Below, piece after piece: positions 8,521-20,306 of a stretch of DNA of 64,000 bases. Made by a program: the position numbers and the translations under genes. Source of the DNA: Acidimicrobiaceae bacterium (GTDB lineage: Bacteria; Actinomycetota; Acidimicrobiia; Acidimicrobiales; UBA8190); contig PLZB01000049.1 of NCBI GenBank assembly GCA_003151955.1, positions 1-64,000 on the forward strand. The letters are read 5' to 3'. The stretch's first letter is position 1. Every line of letters begins with the position of its first letter. Under the pieces are notes generated by a model. That model ran no database searches. It worked only from the letters and a program-made list of their open reading frames with translations, and was not told the DNA's origin.

Positions 8521-9411
8521 GTGACCGTCACCGACCCCCGACAACGCCACCTCGAGCTCCTGGCCCGGCTGGGGGCCGGCCCGGCCCTGAGCGACGACGA
8601 CGCCGTGGCCCGGCTGCTCGGGACCCTCGAGCTCGACCGGGTCGACCAGGTCCGGTTCCACGCCCCCCTTCCCACCGGCGACGGCCGGGTCTTCGGTGGC
8701 CAGCTGGTGGCCCAGGCCCTCCAGGCAGCCTCCCTGACCGTCGCCGCCACCCGGCCCGTCAATTCCCTCCATGCCTATTTCGTCAGGGCCGGCCGGCCGG
8801 GAGTCCCCCTGGTCCTCGACGTCTGGCCGTGGCGCGACGGCGGGTCGTTCTCGACCCGGCACGTGACCGCCTCCCAGGACGGGGTCCCGGTCCTGGAGCT
8901 CATGGCCTCGTTCCACGCTGAGGAACCCGGCGCCAACTGGCAGCTCGGCCCACCCGCCGCCGTCCCCTCCCCCGAAGGGCTCTCCCCGCTCGGCCTGTCC
9001 TGGATCCCGTTGTCCGCCTTCGACATCCGACCTGTCCTCGGCCTTCCCGATCCGGCCGGGTTCCCGAAGCTCCATCCCTTCTGGATCCGGACCCGGGCCC
9101 CGGTGGGCGACGACCCCGTCACCCACGCCAGCCTGCTCGTCCACCTCTCCGACATCGCCCTGATGGGCCGGGCCGCCGGCCCCGGGTGCCGGTTCGACGT
9201 GGGGCGGTCGGCCAGCCTCGACCACGCCGTCTGGTTCCACCGTCCCGCCCGTGTCGACGACTGGCTCCTCTACGACGCCGAGCCCACCACCAACGCCGGG
9301 GCCCGGGGGCTGGCCCGGGGCACGCTCCACACCGCCGACGGGGCCCTGGTGGCCACGATCGTCCAGGAGGCCCTCCTCCGGCCCGGGCCCGACGACGCCC
9401 GGGCCGATTGA
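8521..9411 (+). CDS. acyl-CoA thioesterase II (TesB-like)
   Basis: Double-hotdog thioesterase of 296 residues that hydrolyses acyl-CoA to free acid and CoA. The first hotdog contains VFGGQLVAQALQAAS and the second contains SLDHAVWFHRPARVDDWLLY, the conserved active-site region of TesB proteins. GTG start, 10 nt after the stop of the dehydrogenase, so probably the last gene of that operon. Confidence 0.88.
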   Translation: MTVTDPRQRHLELLARLGAGPALSDDDAVARLLGTLELDRVDQVRFHAPLPTGDGRVFGGQLVAQALQAASLTVAATRPVNSLHAYFVRAGRPGVPLVLDVWPWRDGGSFSTRHVTASQDGVPVLELMASFHAEEPGANWQLGPPAAVPSPEGLSPLGLSWIPLSAFDIRPVLGLPDPAGFPKLHPFWIRTRAPVGDDPVTHASLLVHLSDIALMGRAAGPGCRFDVGRSASLDHAVWFHRPARVDDWLLYDAEPTTNAGARGLARGTLHTADGALVATIVQEALLRPGPDDARAD

Positions 9412-9470
9412 GAATGCCGCCATTCGCCAATTGGGGCCCACGGCCGGGGGCTCCGTGGCACACTGGTGCG

Positions 9471-9548
9471 ATGCGCCCCGGTGAGGACCCCCGACAGTTC
9501 CCGGCCCACCGCCGATGGCCCCGAGCCGAGGAGTTCGCGGGGAGATGA
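9471..9548 (+). CDS. possible 25-residue leader peptide
   Basis: ATG at 9471 lies 6 nt after CACACT, a weak -10 match, and opens a 25-codon frame rich in Arg and Pro whose TGA overlaps the ATG of the solute-binding protein (ATGA at 9545-9548). That would couple translation of the transporter to the leader. The coding value of so short a frame is uncertain. Confidence 0.3.
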   Translation: MRPGEDPRQFPAHRRWPRAEEFAGR

Positions 9549-11182
9549 CCGGGGAGGGGGGGACAGAAACAGGGGAGCCCAAAGCGGGTCGGTCCCTGGC
9601 CCGGGGGATGACGGGGAGCCAGATCCTCCGCCACTACGCTCCGGTCCTGATCGGCCTGGTCGTGTTCGCCGTCGTGGCCACCGTGACGCCCACCAGGGTC
9701 CAGACGGCCCGCGCCTCGGCGTCGACCACGCCGTCGTCGGTGCCGGCCATCAACTACCCGGCGGGCGACGCCCCCGGGGATCCCGGCACGTCGGCGGGAG
9801 GTGTCGTCTGCGGCGGCTCGGCCCGCCAGGTGACCTGGTCGGACTACGCCCCGCTATGCCAGCCCGCCTTCCCGGCCGGCGCCGCCAACGGCGGCTCGAC
9901 CTCGGTGGGGGTCACCGGGGACACCATCACCCTCAGCTTCCGGTTCGCGGCCACCCCGGCCGAGGTCAGCCTGGCCGAGTCCCTGGCGCCGGGCGCCATC
10001 GGCAACGAGGCCGAGGCCATCGAGTCGATGAACGACTACATCAAGGTCTTCAACCAGGCCTACGACCTCTACGGCCGCCACGTGGTCCTGAAGATCTACC
10101 AGGGCACCGGCGACGTCCTGCTCGAGACCGGCGGCCAGGACCAGCCCCAGGCCGAGGCCGACGCGGCCACGGCCAAGTCCCTGGCCGTCTTCGCCGACGT
10201 CTCCACCCTCTTCAACACCACCCTCTACGACAACGCCCTGGCCAACGAGGGCATCGTCTCGGTGGGTGGCCTCTTCCAGTCCGCCCCCGCCATGAAGGCC
10301 CTCGCCCCCTACGAGTTCTCCCCCGGGCCCGACTGCCAGCAGGCCTCGCTCTCGTCGTCGGCCGTGATCGGCCAGGCCCTGGCGCATCTGCCCGCCATCT
10401 ACGCCGGTGACGCCACCACCAGGACCAAGACCCGGGTGTTCGGGATGCTCATCCCCGACACCCCCACCTACACCGAGTGCAGCAACACCACCGTCAGCAT
10501 CCTGGCCTCCAAGTACCACGTGAAGCTAGCCGGCATCGTCCGCTACGGCCTCTCCTCGCTGTCGGGGACGTCGGAGGCGGCCAACGCCATCGCCCAGCTC
10601 AAGACCGAGGGTGTCACCACCGTCCTCTGCGCCTGTGACCCCCTCTACCCGATCTACTTCACCAAGGCCGCCGACTCCCAGGACTACCACCCCGAATGGC
10701 AGTCGCTCGGCTTCGGGGACGCCTTCAGCCGGCTGCCCTCCCAGGACCAGTGGGCCCATGCCATCTCCGGCGCCGAGGCCACCCTGCCCCAGGACCAGCA
10801 GGAGGCCTACAAGGTCTTCCGGATGGTCGACTCCAACCCGGTCCCCCCCACCTACGCCAGCGTCTACGAGCCCCTCCTCCTCTTCTTCGACGCCCTCCAG
10901 GCCGCCGGTCCCGACCTCACCCCCCAGCACTTCGCCGAGGGGTTCGACTCCCTGCCGACTTCGCTCCCCGGGGGCCAGTTCGGGATCTGGCAGTTCGCCC
11001 CCGGCACGGTCTCGCCGTCCCAGAGCTTCCAGATGCTTCAGTGGAACCCCACCGCCGTCAGCCCCCAGGACGGGATCAAGGGGACCTGGCAGGTCTGCAA
11101 CGCCGGCCGGGTCTTCTCCTACTCCGATCCCACCGCCGGGCTGCCGAGCGGGAAGCAGCTCCAGTGCCCGATCAAGTTCTGA
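9545..11182 (+). CDS. ABC transporter substrate-binding protein (Leu/Ile/Val type)
   Basis: Periplasmic-binding protein type 1 of 545 residues with an N-terminal membrane anchor (HYAPVLIGLVVFAVVATV). The domain has the type-1 fold features TSVGVTGDTITLSF at its start, NDYIKVFNQAYDLYGRHVVLKIY, and later AQLKTEGVTTVLCACDP. These proteins deliver amino acids or other small acids to LivHMGF-type permeases, here the fused transporter 41 nt downstream. ATG at 9545 is chosen for its ATGA overlap with the leader frame; ATG at 9515 is possible. It is anchored by an uncleaved helix or long signal, unlike the usual lipoprotein form. Confidence 0.82.
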   Translation: MTGEGGTETGEPKAGRSLARGMTGSQILRHYAPVLIGLVVFAVVATVTPTRVQTARASASTTPSSVPAINYPAGDAPGDPGTSAGGVVCGGSARQVTWSDYAPLCQPAFPAGAANGGSTSVGVTGDTITLSFRFAATPAEVSLAESLAPGAIGNEAEAIESMNDYIKVFNQAYDLYGRHVVLKIYQGTGDVLLETGGQDQPQAEADAATAKSLAVFADVSTLFNTTLYDNALANEGIVSVGGLFQSAPAMKALAPYEFSPGPDCQQASLSSSAVIGQALAHLPAIYAGDATTRTKTRVFGMLIPDTPTYTECSNTTVSILASKYHVKLAGIVRYGLSSLSGTSEAANAIAQLKTEGVTTVLCACDPLYPIYFTKAADSQDYHPEWQSLGFGDAFSRLPSQDQWAHAISGAEATLPQDQQEAYKVFRMVDSNPVPPTYASVYEPLLLFFDALQAAGPDLTPQHFAEGFDSLPTSLPGGQFGIWQFAPGTVSPSQSFQMLQWNPTAVSPQDGIKGTWQVCNAGRVFSYSDPTAGLPSGKQLQCPIKF

Positions 11183-11223
11183 GCCTCGGCCACCGGCTCC
11201 GGGCCGTCCGCCGGCTGCCGCCC

Positions 11224-15069
<3,846 letters not shown>

Positions 15070-15074
15070 CCCGG

Positions 15075-15557
15075 TCAGGGCCGGCCCGGGGGGATCCGGC
15101 CGGCAGCCACCGCAGCCACCGCGGTGGCCAGTGCCACGGGGACCAGGACGAGGAAGAGCCGCCCGCCGATTCCGCCGACGGTGGCCAGGAGGGCGAGCCC
15201 GGGCATGGCCGTCGTCACCGCAGCCACGGATCTGGACCGCCGGGTGCGGCTGGGGGCGAGGGGACCGAGATACCCGGTGCGGGTCAGCACGGCCAGGACC
15301 GTCCCGACGAGAACCCCGACGATGACCCCGACCAGTCCGCCGACGACCCCTCCGAAGAGGATGCCGAGGAAGGCCACGAACCACGCGCCCGAGACCATGA
15401 GGACCACGCCTCCGTAGAGGGCACCGGCCACCATGCCGGCGCAGCAGCCGGTACCGGCCCAGTCGGCCAGGATGCGGAGAGTGGTTCCAGCCCGGGGGTC
15501 TGCGTCGACGGTGTCCCGGCGGGCCCGGCACCGCTCCGTCCACGCCAGGGTGGTCAC
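15075..15557 (-). CDS. hypothetical membrane protein
   Basis: Unrecognised protein of 160 residues with about four hydrophobic helices: glycine-rich GMVAGALYGGVVLMV, FLGILFGGVVGGLVGVIVGVL, and two near the C-terminus. Its ATG overlaps the stop of the DUF2071 gene (ATGA at 15554-15557), so it is the third gene of an ArsR-DUF2071 operon. Glycine zipper-like packing suggests an integral membrane protein; no function can be assigned. Confidence 0.6.
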   Translation of the reverse strand: MTTLAWTERCRARRDTVDADPRAGTTLRILADWAGTGCCAGMVAGALYGGVVLMVSGAWFVAFLGILFGGVVGGLVGVIVGVLVGTVLAVLTRTGYLGPLAPSRTRRSRSVAAVTTAMPGLALLATVGGIGGRLFLVLVPVALATAVAAVAAGRIPPGRP

Positions 15558-16315
15558 GACGATGTCCCGACCCTCACCGGCTCGGCCGCCCGGAGCTCAG
15601 GCAGCGCCCGCCACCTTGTGGGCAGGCCCTCCATGAGGAAGGCACTGTCGAGGACGGCCGTCCGGGGCGGGAACGCCCTGGAGTCGTCGAAGAAGCTGGA
15701 GGAGACATCGTCGAGGTGAACGGGGCTCATGGCCCACGCTCCGGTCTCGAGCTCGACGCCGTCGAACATCCCGTCGGTCGGGGTAGTGGCGTAGCCGGCG
15801 GGCGCCGAGCGGAAGAACTCGGAGGCGGTCCCGAGATCGCCGAAGACCGATCCCGACAGGTCGACCTCCGCCGAAGGGTCGGCGTGGGCGGCCACCGTGA
15901 GTCGGATCCGGCCGTCCCGGCTCGTGACCCCGATCCGGTAGCGGCCGGCGGCCTCCTCCACGTCGAACCGGGCCCGGTGGTGCCAGCCGGGGAAGGCCCG
16001 ACCCCCGGCCAGGGTGGCCAGCCGGGACGAGGTGTCCCGCCGGGGGATGTAGACGCCCTGCGCCGGTCCGTCGGCCGTGTCCCAGGTCACGGCCACCCGG
16101 TGGGCGGCACCCTCCATGGTGAGTCCGAGCACCCGGGGCAGTCCGGCAGGGCGGACCGCTCCCAGCCGGAGGAGGCAGATGCCGGCCAGGGCTTGGCCTC
16201 CGACCAGGGTGGGACGGAAGGGGGAGGGGAGGAGCCCGGCCATGGTGCCGGGATCGATCCGGTAGTTGACGAGGATCCGTCGTTCCATGACGGCCTCGAG
16301 CACCGGCCGTCTCAC
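15554..16315 (-). CDS. DUF2071 (acetoacetate-decarboxylase-like) protein
   Basis: Protein of 253 residues of the DUF2071/YqjF family, whose fold resembles acetoacetate decarboxylase but whose activity is unknown. Family features include RRILVNYRIDPGTMAGLLP at the start, an internal GICLLRLGAVRP and the late ELETGAWAMSPVHLDDVSSS. Its start overlaps the stop of the ArsR gene by 4 nt and its stop overlaps the membrane-protein start, giving a tight three-gene operon. A role in a small-molecule response governed by the ArsR protein is inferred. Confidence 0.75.
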   Translation of the reverse strand: MRRPVLEAVMERRILVNYRIDPGTMAGLLPSPFRPTLVGGQALAGICLLRLGAVRPAGLPRVLGLTMEGAAHRVAVTWDTADGPAQGVYIPRRDTSSRLATLAGGRAFPGWHHRARFDVEEAAGRYRIGVTSRDGRIRLTVAAHADPSAEVDLSGSVFGDLGTASEFFRSAPAGYATTPTDGMFDGVELETGAWAMSPVHLDDVSSSFFDDSRAFPPRTAVLDSAFLMEGLPTRWRALPELRAAEPVRVGTSS

Positions 16316-16635
16316 GTCGGGGTCCCGGCGGCCCGGCGGGACTGACGGCGGCGGAGGACGACCTGCTCGGGGCAGACGGTGGAGAGGAAGCCGCCCACGC
16401 AGAGGGCGAGCCGGTCCTCGACCAGGGTGTAGAGGATCCGGTTGGCATCCCGTCGCTCCCGGACCAGGCCGGCCCCCTTCAAGATGGAGAGGTGCCGGGA
16501 CACCGAGGGTCCCTTGATGGAGAACCGGGAGGCGATCTCGCCGGCCGAGAGCTCGCCGCCCCGGAGGTCCTGGAGGATCTGCCGGCGGGTGGGGTCGGCC
16601 AGGGCCCGGAACACCGATGCGTCGTCTTCTGCCAT
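16312..16635 (-). CDS. ArsR family transcriptional regulator
   Basis: Winged-helix regulator of 107 residues. FRALADPTRRQILQDLRGGELSAGEIA and SIKGPSVSRHLSILKGAGLV are the recognition region of ArsR/SmtB proteins. No obvious metal-binding Cys pair is visible, so it may be of the SdpR-like type that lacks a metal sensor. ATG at 16635 is 6 nt from a -10-like CTAAAT with TTGACT 17 bp further, so the transcript is probably leaderless. It likely represses its own operon through the dyad overlapping that promoter. Confidence 0.85.
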   Translation of the reverse strand: MAEDDASVFRALADPTRRQILQDLRGGELSAGEIASRFSIKGPSVSRHLSILKGAGLVRERRDANRILYTLVEDRLALCVGGFLSTVCPEQVVLRRRQSRRAAGTPT

Positions 16636-16640
16636 CTCGC

Positions 16641-16670
16641 TATTTAGCAATATAGTTAGATACAAGTCAA
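16641..16670 (-). promoter_or_regulatory. promoter and autoregulatory operator of the ArsR operon
   Basis: On the minus strand TTGACT (16670-16665), 17 bp, CTAAAT (16647-16642), then ATG after 6 nt. A 22-bp imperfect palindrome (16641-16662, eight of eleven pairs) covers the spacer and -10 region. Confidence 0.6.
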
Positions 16671-16708
16671 GCTGGGCTGGCGGGAAGGTCCCCCGGATAG
16701 TCTGTTGC

Positions 16709-17911
16709 GTGCTCGGTCGGAGGGGGAGGGGGACGCCCCAGGGGGCGTTCACCGACGAGATCCGGGGTCTGCTGCTGCGGATCCCGGGGGTCTCCGGGGT
16801 CGACCGGCGCGGCGACCTCCGGCTCACCGTCCACCGGTCCGGCCACCAGGGGCCGCTCGAGGTCTACCTCGAGAACCTCTTCGCCGAGGTCGCCGGCGTG
16901 GGGTCCGAGGAGCGCCAGGCCCGGATCGGGCAGTTCCTGGTCATGGCCAGCAGGGACGAGGGCAAGGCGGACTGGCCGGATGCGTCCGCTTCCCTCATGC
17001 CCGGTCTGAAGGGCATCGGCTGGGTGGCCCAGAGCGCCACCCGGGGGGCCAAGCCGGTGGCCTGGACCCCGTTCGCCCCCTTCGTCGTCAAGGTCACCGC
17101 CGTCGACCAACCCACCTCGATGAGCTTCGTGACCGAGGACGACCTCGGGCGATGGGGGGTCGCCGCCGCCGAGATCGAGGAACGGGCCGTGGCCAACCTC
17201 GGTTCGTCCGAGCTGCCCCTGGCCGAGTCGGAGGCGGTCCCCGGGGCCTTCCACATCGTCGGGCCCGACGGCTACGCCTCGTCCTGGCTGGCCGTTCCCG
17301 GCCTCTTCGACGCCGTCGCCGACGCCGTGGGCGGCCCTGCCCTGGCCCTGGTCCCCAGCCGGGACACCTTCTGCCTCGTGCCTCTCGACGACCGGGACCG
17401 GGTCACCGCCGCCCTGGCCTGGGCCGAGGAGGTCTACACCCAGGCCCCCCGGCGACTCTCCCCCGTTCCCTACGTCGCCGCCCGGTCCGACGGCGCCGTC
17501 GCCGTCTGGCAGCCCCCGCCCGACCCCGGGCTGGTGAACGCCGTGGCCCGGGCCGAGCGGATCCTGGCCCTCTACGAGTACGACGAGCAGCGGGCCGTCC
17601 TGGCCGACCTCTTCGAGCGGACCGGGGAGGACGTCTTCGTGGCCAAGCTCCTCGTGGCCGAGCAGCCCGACGGCCGGGTGGTGTCCCGGGCCAGCTGGGC
17701 CAAGGGGGTCAACAACGGCCTCCTCCCCCGGGCCGACCTCGTCATGCTGGGAGGGGAAGGTGTCATCGAGACCCTCGAGGTCCCCTGGGAGGCGGCCTGC
17801 ACCATCGCCGCCGACTTCATCGAGGCCGTCCCCGGGATGGAGCCGGCCCGGATCCGGATCGTGGGCTGGCCCGAACCGGTCATGGCCGAGCTCAGGGCCG
17901 CCGCCGTCTGA
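16709..17911 (+). CDS. DUF1444/YtpQ-like protein
   Basis: Protein of 400 residues resembling the YtpQ/UPF0354 (DUF1444) family of unknown function. The segment FVTEDDLGRWGVAAAEIEERAVANL is the most family-like part, and LYTQAPRRLSPVPYV-like and WAKGVNNGLLPRADLV segments follow. No catalytic motif or membrane segment is evident. The GTG at 16709 lies just after the divergent ArsR promoter; no clear ribosome site is seen. Its own operon appears monocistronic. Confidence 0.6.
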   Translation: MLGRRGRGTPQGAFTDEIRGLLLRIPGVSGVDRRGDLRLTVHRSGHQGPLEVYLENLFAEVAGVGSEERQARIGQFLVMASRDEGKADWPDASASLMPGLKGIGWVAQSATRGAKPVAWTPFAPFVVKVTAVDQPTSMSFVTEDDLGRWGVAAAEIEERAVANLGSSELPLAESEAVPGAFHIVGPDGYASSWLAVPGLFDAVADAVGGPALALVPSRDTFCLVPLDDRDRVTAALAWAEEVYTQAPRRLSPVPYVAARSDGAVAVWQPPPDPGLVNAVARAERILALYEYDEQRAVLADLFERTGEDVFVAKLLVAEQPDGRVVSRASWAKGVNNGLLPRADLVMLGGEGVIETLEVPWEAACTIAADFIEAVPGMEPARIRIVGWPEPVMAELRAAAV

Positions 17912-17941
17912 CAGACCGTCCACGCGCAGTTGAGCCTGGAC

Positions 17942-17992
17942 TGGCATATGTCTGGCACAAGGATGGGTTGAAGTGGTGCCAAGAGTGTGCCA
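17942..17992 (+). promoter_or_regulatory. four-site symmetric operator
   Basis: TGGCA at 17942-17946 and 17953-17957, and TGCCA at 17977-17981 and 17988-17992. Each pair is spaced exactly 11 bp and both pairs are symmetric about 17967. It ends 11 bp before the start codon of the ribbon-helix-helix gene, its probable regulator. Confidence 0.65.
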
Positions 17993-18003
17993 AAGTGACA
18001 CAC

Positions 18004-18540
18004 ATGGACCTGGGACCGTACATCGAGGAGATCCACCGCCAGCTCGAGGCAGTGGCCGAGGCGGGCGGTGAGGAGGCCCGGGTCCTGGCCGAGCGGCTCG
18101 TCGGACCCCTCGACGCCGCCATCCGCCTCTCCCTCCTCGACGCCCTGAGCGACGCGGCCCGGGAGATCACCTGCGACCTCGCTCCCGGCTCGGTCGAGGT
18201 CCGCCTGCGGGGTCGCGATCCGGAGTTCGTCGTGACGGTGCCGGTGGATCCCACCGACGACGTCTCCGCCGTCGGGACCGTCACGGCCCCGGGGGGCTGG
18301 TCGGACGGCGACGTCGGGGGTCCGGCGGCGGACGAGGGGGGAACGGCCCGGGTCAACCTCCGGATGCCCGACCACCTCAAGGCCCGGGTCGATCAGGCTG
18401 CGGCCGTCGAGGGGCTCTCCGTCAACGCCTGGCTGGTCCGGGCGGCCGCCGCCACCCTGGAACGGGGCGACCCGAGGCGACCGTCCGGGCCACGAGGCCC
18501 GCAGGGCTCCCAGCGCGTCACCGGCTGGGCCCGCTCGTGA
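18004..18540 (+). CDS. ribbon-helix-helix (HicB/Arc-like) DNA-binding protein
   Basis: Protein of 178 residues. The N-terminal 90 residues are helical and acidic; after a Gly-rich linker, residues about 120-165 form a ribbon-helix-helix (TARVNLRMPDHLKARVDQA, then SVNAWLVRAAAATLE). Such C-terminal domains bind DNA as dimers on short repeated half-sites. The gene follows a four-site operator and is coupled to a DUF4097 gene, a pairing seen in other actinobacteria. It probably represses its own operon. Not a clear toxin-antitoxin unit because no HicA-type partner is present. Confidence 0.7.
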   Translation: MDLGPYIEEIHRQLEAVAEAGGEEARVLAERLVGPLDAAIRLSLLDALSDAAREITCDLAPGSVEVRLRGRDPEFVVTVPVDPTDDVSAVGTVTAPGGWSDGDVGGPAADEGGTARVNLRMPDHLKARVDQAAAVEGLSVNAWLVRAAAATLERGDPRRPSGPRGPQGSQRVTGWARS

Positions 18541-18572
18541 CCACCGACCGACACCTGTCAGAAAGGACCGCC

Positions 18573-19400
18573 ATGCCCAGCTTCGACACCCCCGATCCGA
18601 TCTCGGTCACCCTGGATGTCGGCGTCGGCGATCTCCGGATCGTGGCGTCCGACCGGCTCGACACCGTGGTCGAGGTGCGGCCCAGCGATCCGGCCAAGCG
18701 CGCCGACGTGACCGCCTCGGAGCAGACCGGCGTCGAGTTCGCCGGCGGCGTCCTCCGGGTCAAGGGCTCCATGCGGTGGAAGCGGCTCAGCTTCCGGGGC
18801 GGCGGTGAGTCGATCGACGTGCGGATCGAGCTGCCCGCCGGCTCCCACTTGCGCGGCCACGCCGGGCTCGCCACGCTGGTGTGCACCGGGACCCTGGGCG
18901 ACTGCCACTACACGACGGGAGCGGGAGACATCACTGTGGAGCAGGTTGCGGGCGACGGCGAGCTCGCCACAGGCACGGGAGCGGTCCGGGTGGCCCGGAT
19001 CGGGGGCTCGGCGACGGTCAGGAACAGCAACGGCGACACCTGGATCGGCGAGGCGGGCGGCGACCTCTGGGTCAGGGCCGCCAACGGCCGGATCGGCGTC
19101 GACCGGTCCCGGGCCGCCGTGACGGCCCGGACCGCCAACGGCGACATCCGTCTCGACGGCGTCGATGGCGGCGTGGTGGTGGCCGAGACGGCCTGCGGCA
19201 AGGTGGACGTCGCCGTCCGGCCCGGGGTGACGGCCTGGCTGGACCTCCACACCGGGTTCGGCCATGTCCGCAACCTCCTGGAGGTGGGCGGGAAGCCCGG
19301 GCCCTCGGAGGACACGGTCGAGGTCCGGGCCCGCAGCGCCTTCGGCGACATCACCGTCAGCCGGTCCGACCTGGACGACAGCACCCGGGGCGCGGCCTGA
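18573..19400 (+). CDS. DUF4097 beta-strand repeat protein
   Basis: Protein of 275 residues of the DUF4097/adhesin-like beta-helix family. Alternating short strands with Gly-Asp turns run throughout (GDITVEQVAGDGELATGTG, RTANGDIRLDGVDGG), ending with AFGDITVSRSD. No signal peptide or membrane helix is seen, so it is probably cytoplasmic. ATG at 18573 has AAGGA in front; an alternative GTG at 18537 overlaps the upstream stop. Coupled to the ribbon-helix-helix gene, which suggests joint regulation; the function is unknown. Confidence 0.7.
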   Translation: MPSFDTPDPISVTLDVGVGDLRIVASDRLDTVVEVRPSDPAKRADVTASEQTGVEFAGGVLRVKGSMRWKRLSFRGGGESIDVRIELPAGSHLRGHAGLATLVCTGTLGDCHYTTGAGDITVEQVAGDGELATGTGAVRVARIGGSATVRNSNGDTWIGEAGGDLWVRAANGRIGVDRSRAAVTARTANGDIRLDGVDGGVVVAETACGKVDVAVRPGVTAWLDLHTGFGHVRNLLEVGGKPGPSEDTVEVRARSAFGDITVSRSDLDDSTRGAA

Positions 19401-19439
19401 CGTCGCCGGTCCGGGGCCCGGCCGTGGCAGGCTGCGGTG

Positions 19440-19733
19440 GTGGCCCCGAAGAGCGACCGACAGCGCAAGCAGCGCCGGCAACGGGCCAGGGACCGACGGC
19501 TCGAGCCCATCCGGGGAGCGGCCGGTCGGCGGCTGGGATCGCGCCGGGGGCTCATGTCGGGCAAGGTCACGAGCTACCGGAAGTTCGCCGTGGGGGTCCG
19601 GCGCCAGGGTGGCCCCCCGACCCCGGGAACGGGCCGGGTCCGTCGGAGTCGGCTCTGGCGTTGGGTCCTCGGTGCCCTCCCCGCCCTCGTCCTGGCTGTC
19701 TGGGTGGTGGCCCGGTTGACCCGGCACCTCTGA
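19440..19733 (+). CDS. small basic membrane protein
   Basis: Possible 97-residue protein, very Arg-rich in its first 70 residues and ending in a single hydrophobic helix (WVLGALPALVLAVWVVARL). GTG at 19440 lies 6 nt after CAGGCT, a leaderless arrangement. Codon third positions are almost all G or C, which supports coding. Unknown function. Confidence 0.45.
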   Translation: MAPKSDRQRKQRRQRARDRRLEPIRGAAGRRLGSRRGLMSGKVTSYRKFAVGVRRQGGPPTPGTGRVRRSRLWRWVLGALPALVLAVWVVARLTRHL

Positions 19734-19769
19734 GGAACCCGGCCGAGGGGGGCCGGTCCGGATAGCGTC

Positions 19770-20044
19770 GTGAGTGTCGACACCAACGCCGGCCGGACCA
19801 CGACGGTGGGGTCGTTCCAGGTCTTCCTCCCCGACAGCCTCCCCTACGTCCGGGCCGACCTCACCGGGGCCGTGGCCGCCGCCACCGTCGTCCCCTGGGC
19901 CAGAACCCCCTCTCCTCCGAGACCCGGACCCTGGTCGAGAACGTGACGGCCACCTTCGTCGACGATCCCCGGGACCCGGCCCGGGCCTGGGTCGTCCTCA
20001 CCGTGGGCCTCCAGACCCTGGGCCTCCTCGAAGCCCGGTGTTGA
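19770..20044 (+). pseudogene. frameshifted gene of unknown function
   Basis: Reading from GTG at 19770 gives about 43 credible codons up to VVPW, where the frame ends in stop-rich sequence. Continuing in the next frame from about 19895 gives GQNPLSSETRTLVENV and DDPRDPARAWVVLTVGLQ up to TGA at 20042-20044, all with G/C third positions. One extra G in CCTGGG near 19897 would join the halves. Either a real one-base deletion or a sequencing indel. The family is not recognised. Confidence 0.55.
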
Positions 20045-20075
20045 CACCGTGGTCGTCTGCTTGCAAAATGCAAGC
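20041..20075 (+). promoter_or_regulatory. vapBC promoter and operator
   Basis: TTGACA (20041-20046), 17-bp spacer, CAAAAT (20064-20069), then ATG at 20076 after 6 nt. CTTGCA-AAA-TGCAAG (20060-20074), a perfect 6-bp inverted repeat, sits on the -10, so autorepression by the antitoxin is likely. Confidence 0.65.
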
Positions 20076-20306
20076 ATGCCGAACGTGCTCGTACGGGACA
20101 TTCCCGAGGCGGTACACGCCGCGTTGCAGCGTCGGGCCCAGGAGCGGGGCCAGTCACTGCAGCAGTACCTCTCGAGAGAATTCCACCGGATGGCCCTGAA
20201 GCCCTCGCTCGAGGATGTGCTGGACCGCATCGAGCGGCATCGGGGTGGCCGGGTCGGGCTGTCCCAGGCGGTCGAGGATCTCGACGAGGCCCGGTCGGAT
20301 CGGTGA
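20076..20306 (+). CDS. vapB: VapB/FitA-like antitoxin
   Basis: Antitoxin of 76 residues. The N-terminal ribbon-helix-helix (PNVLVRDIPEAVHAALQRRA, then GQSLQQYLSREF) binds DNA, and the C-terminal half (EDVLDRIERHRGG) would wrap the toxin. It starts at ATG 20076, immediately after the predicted transcription start, and overlaps the toxin start by 4 nt (GTGA), the usual coupling of VapBC pairs. Confidence 0.88.
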   Translation: MPNVLVRDIPEAVHAALQRRAQERGQSLQQYLSREFHRMALKPSLEDVLDRIERHRGGRVGLSQAVEDLDEARSDR

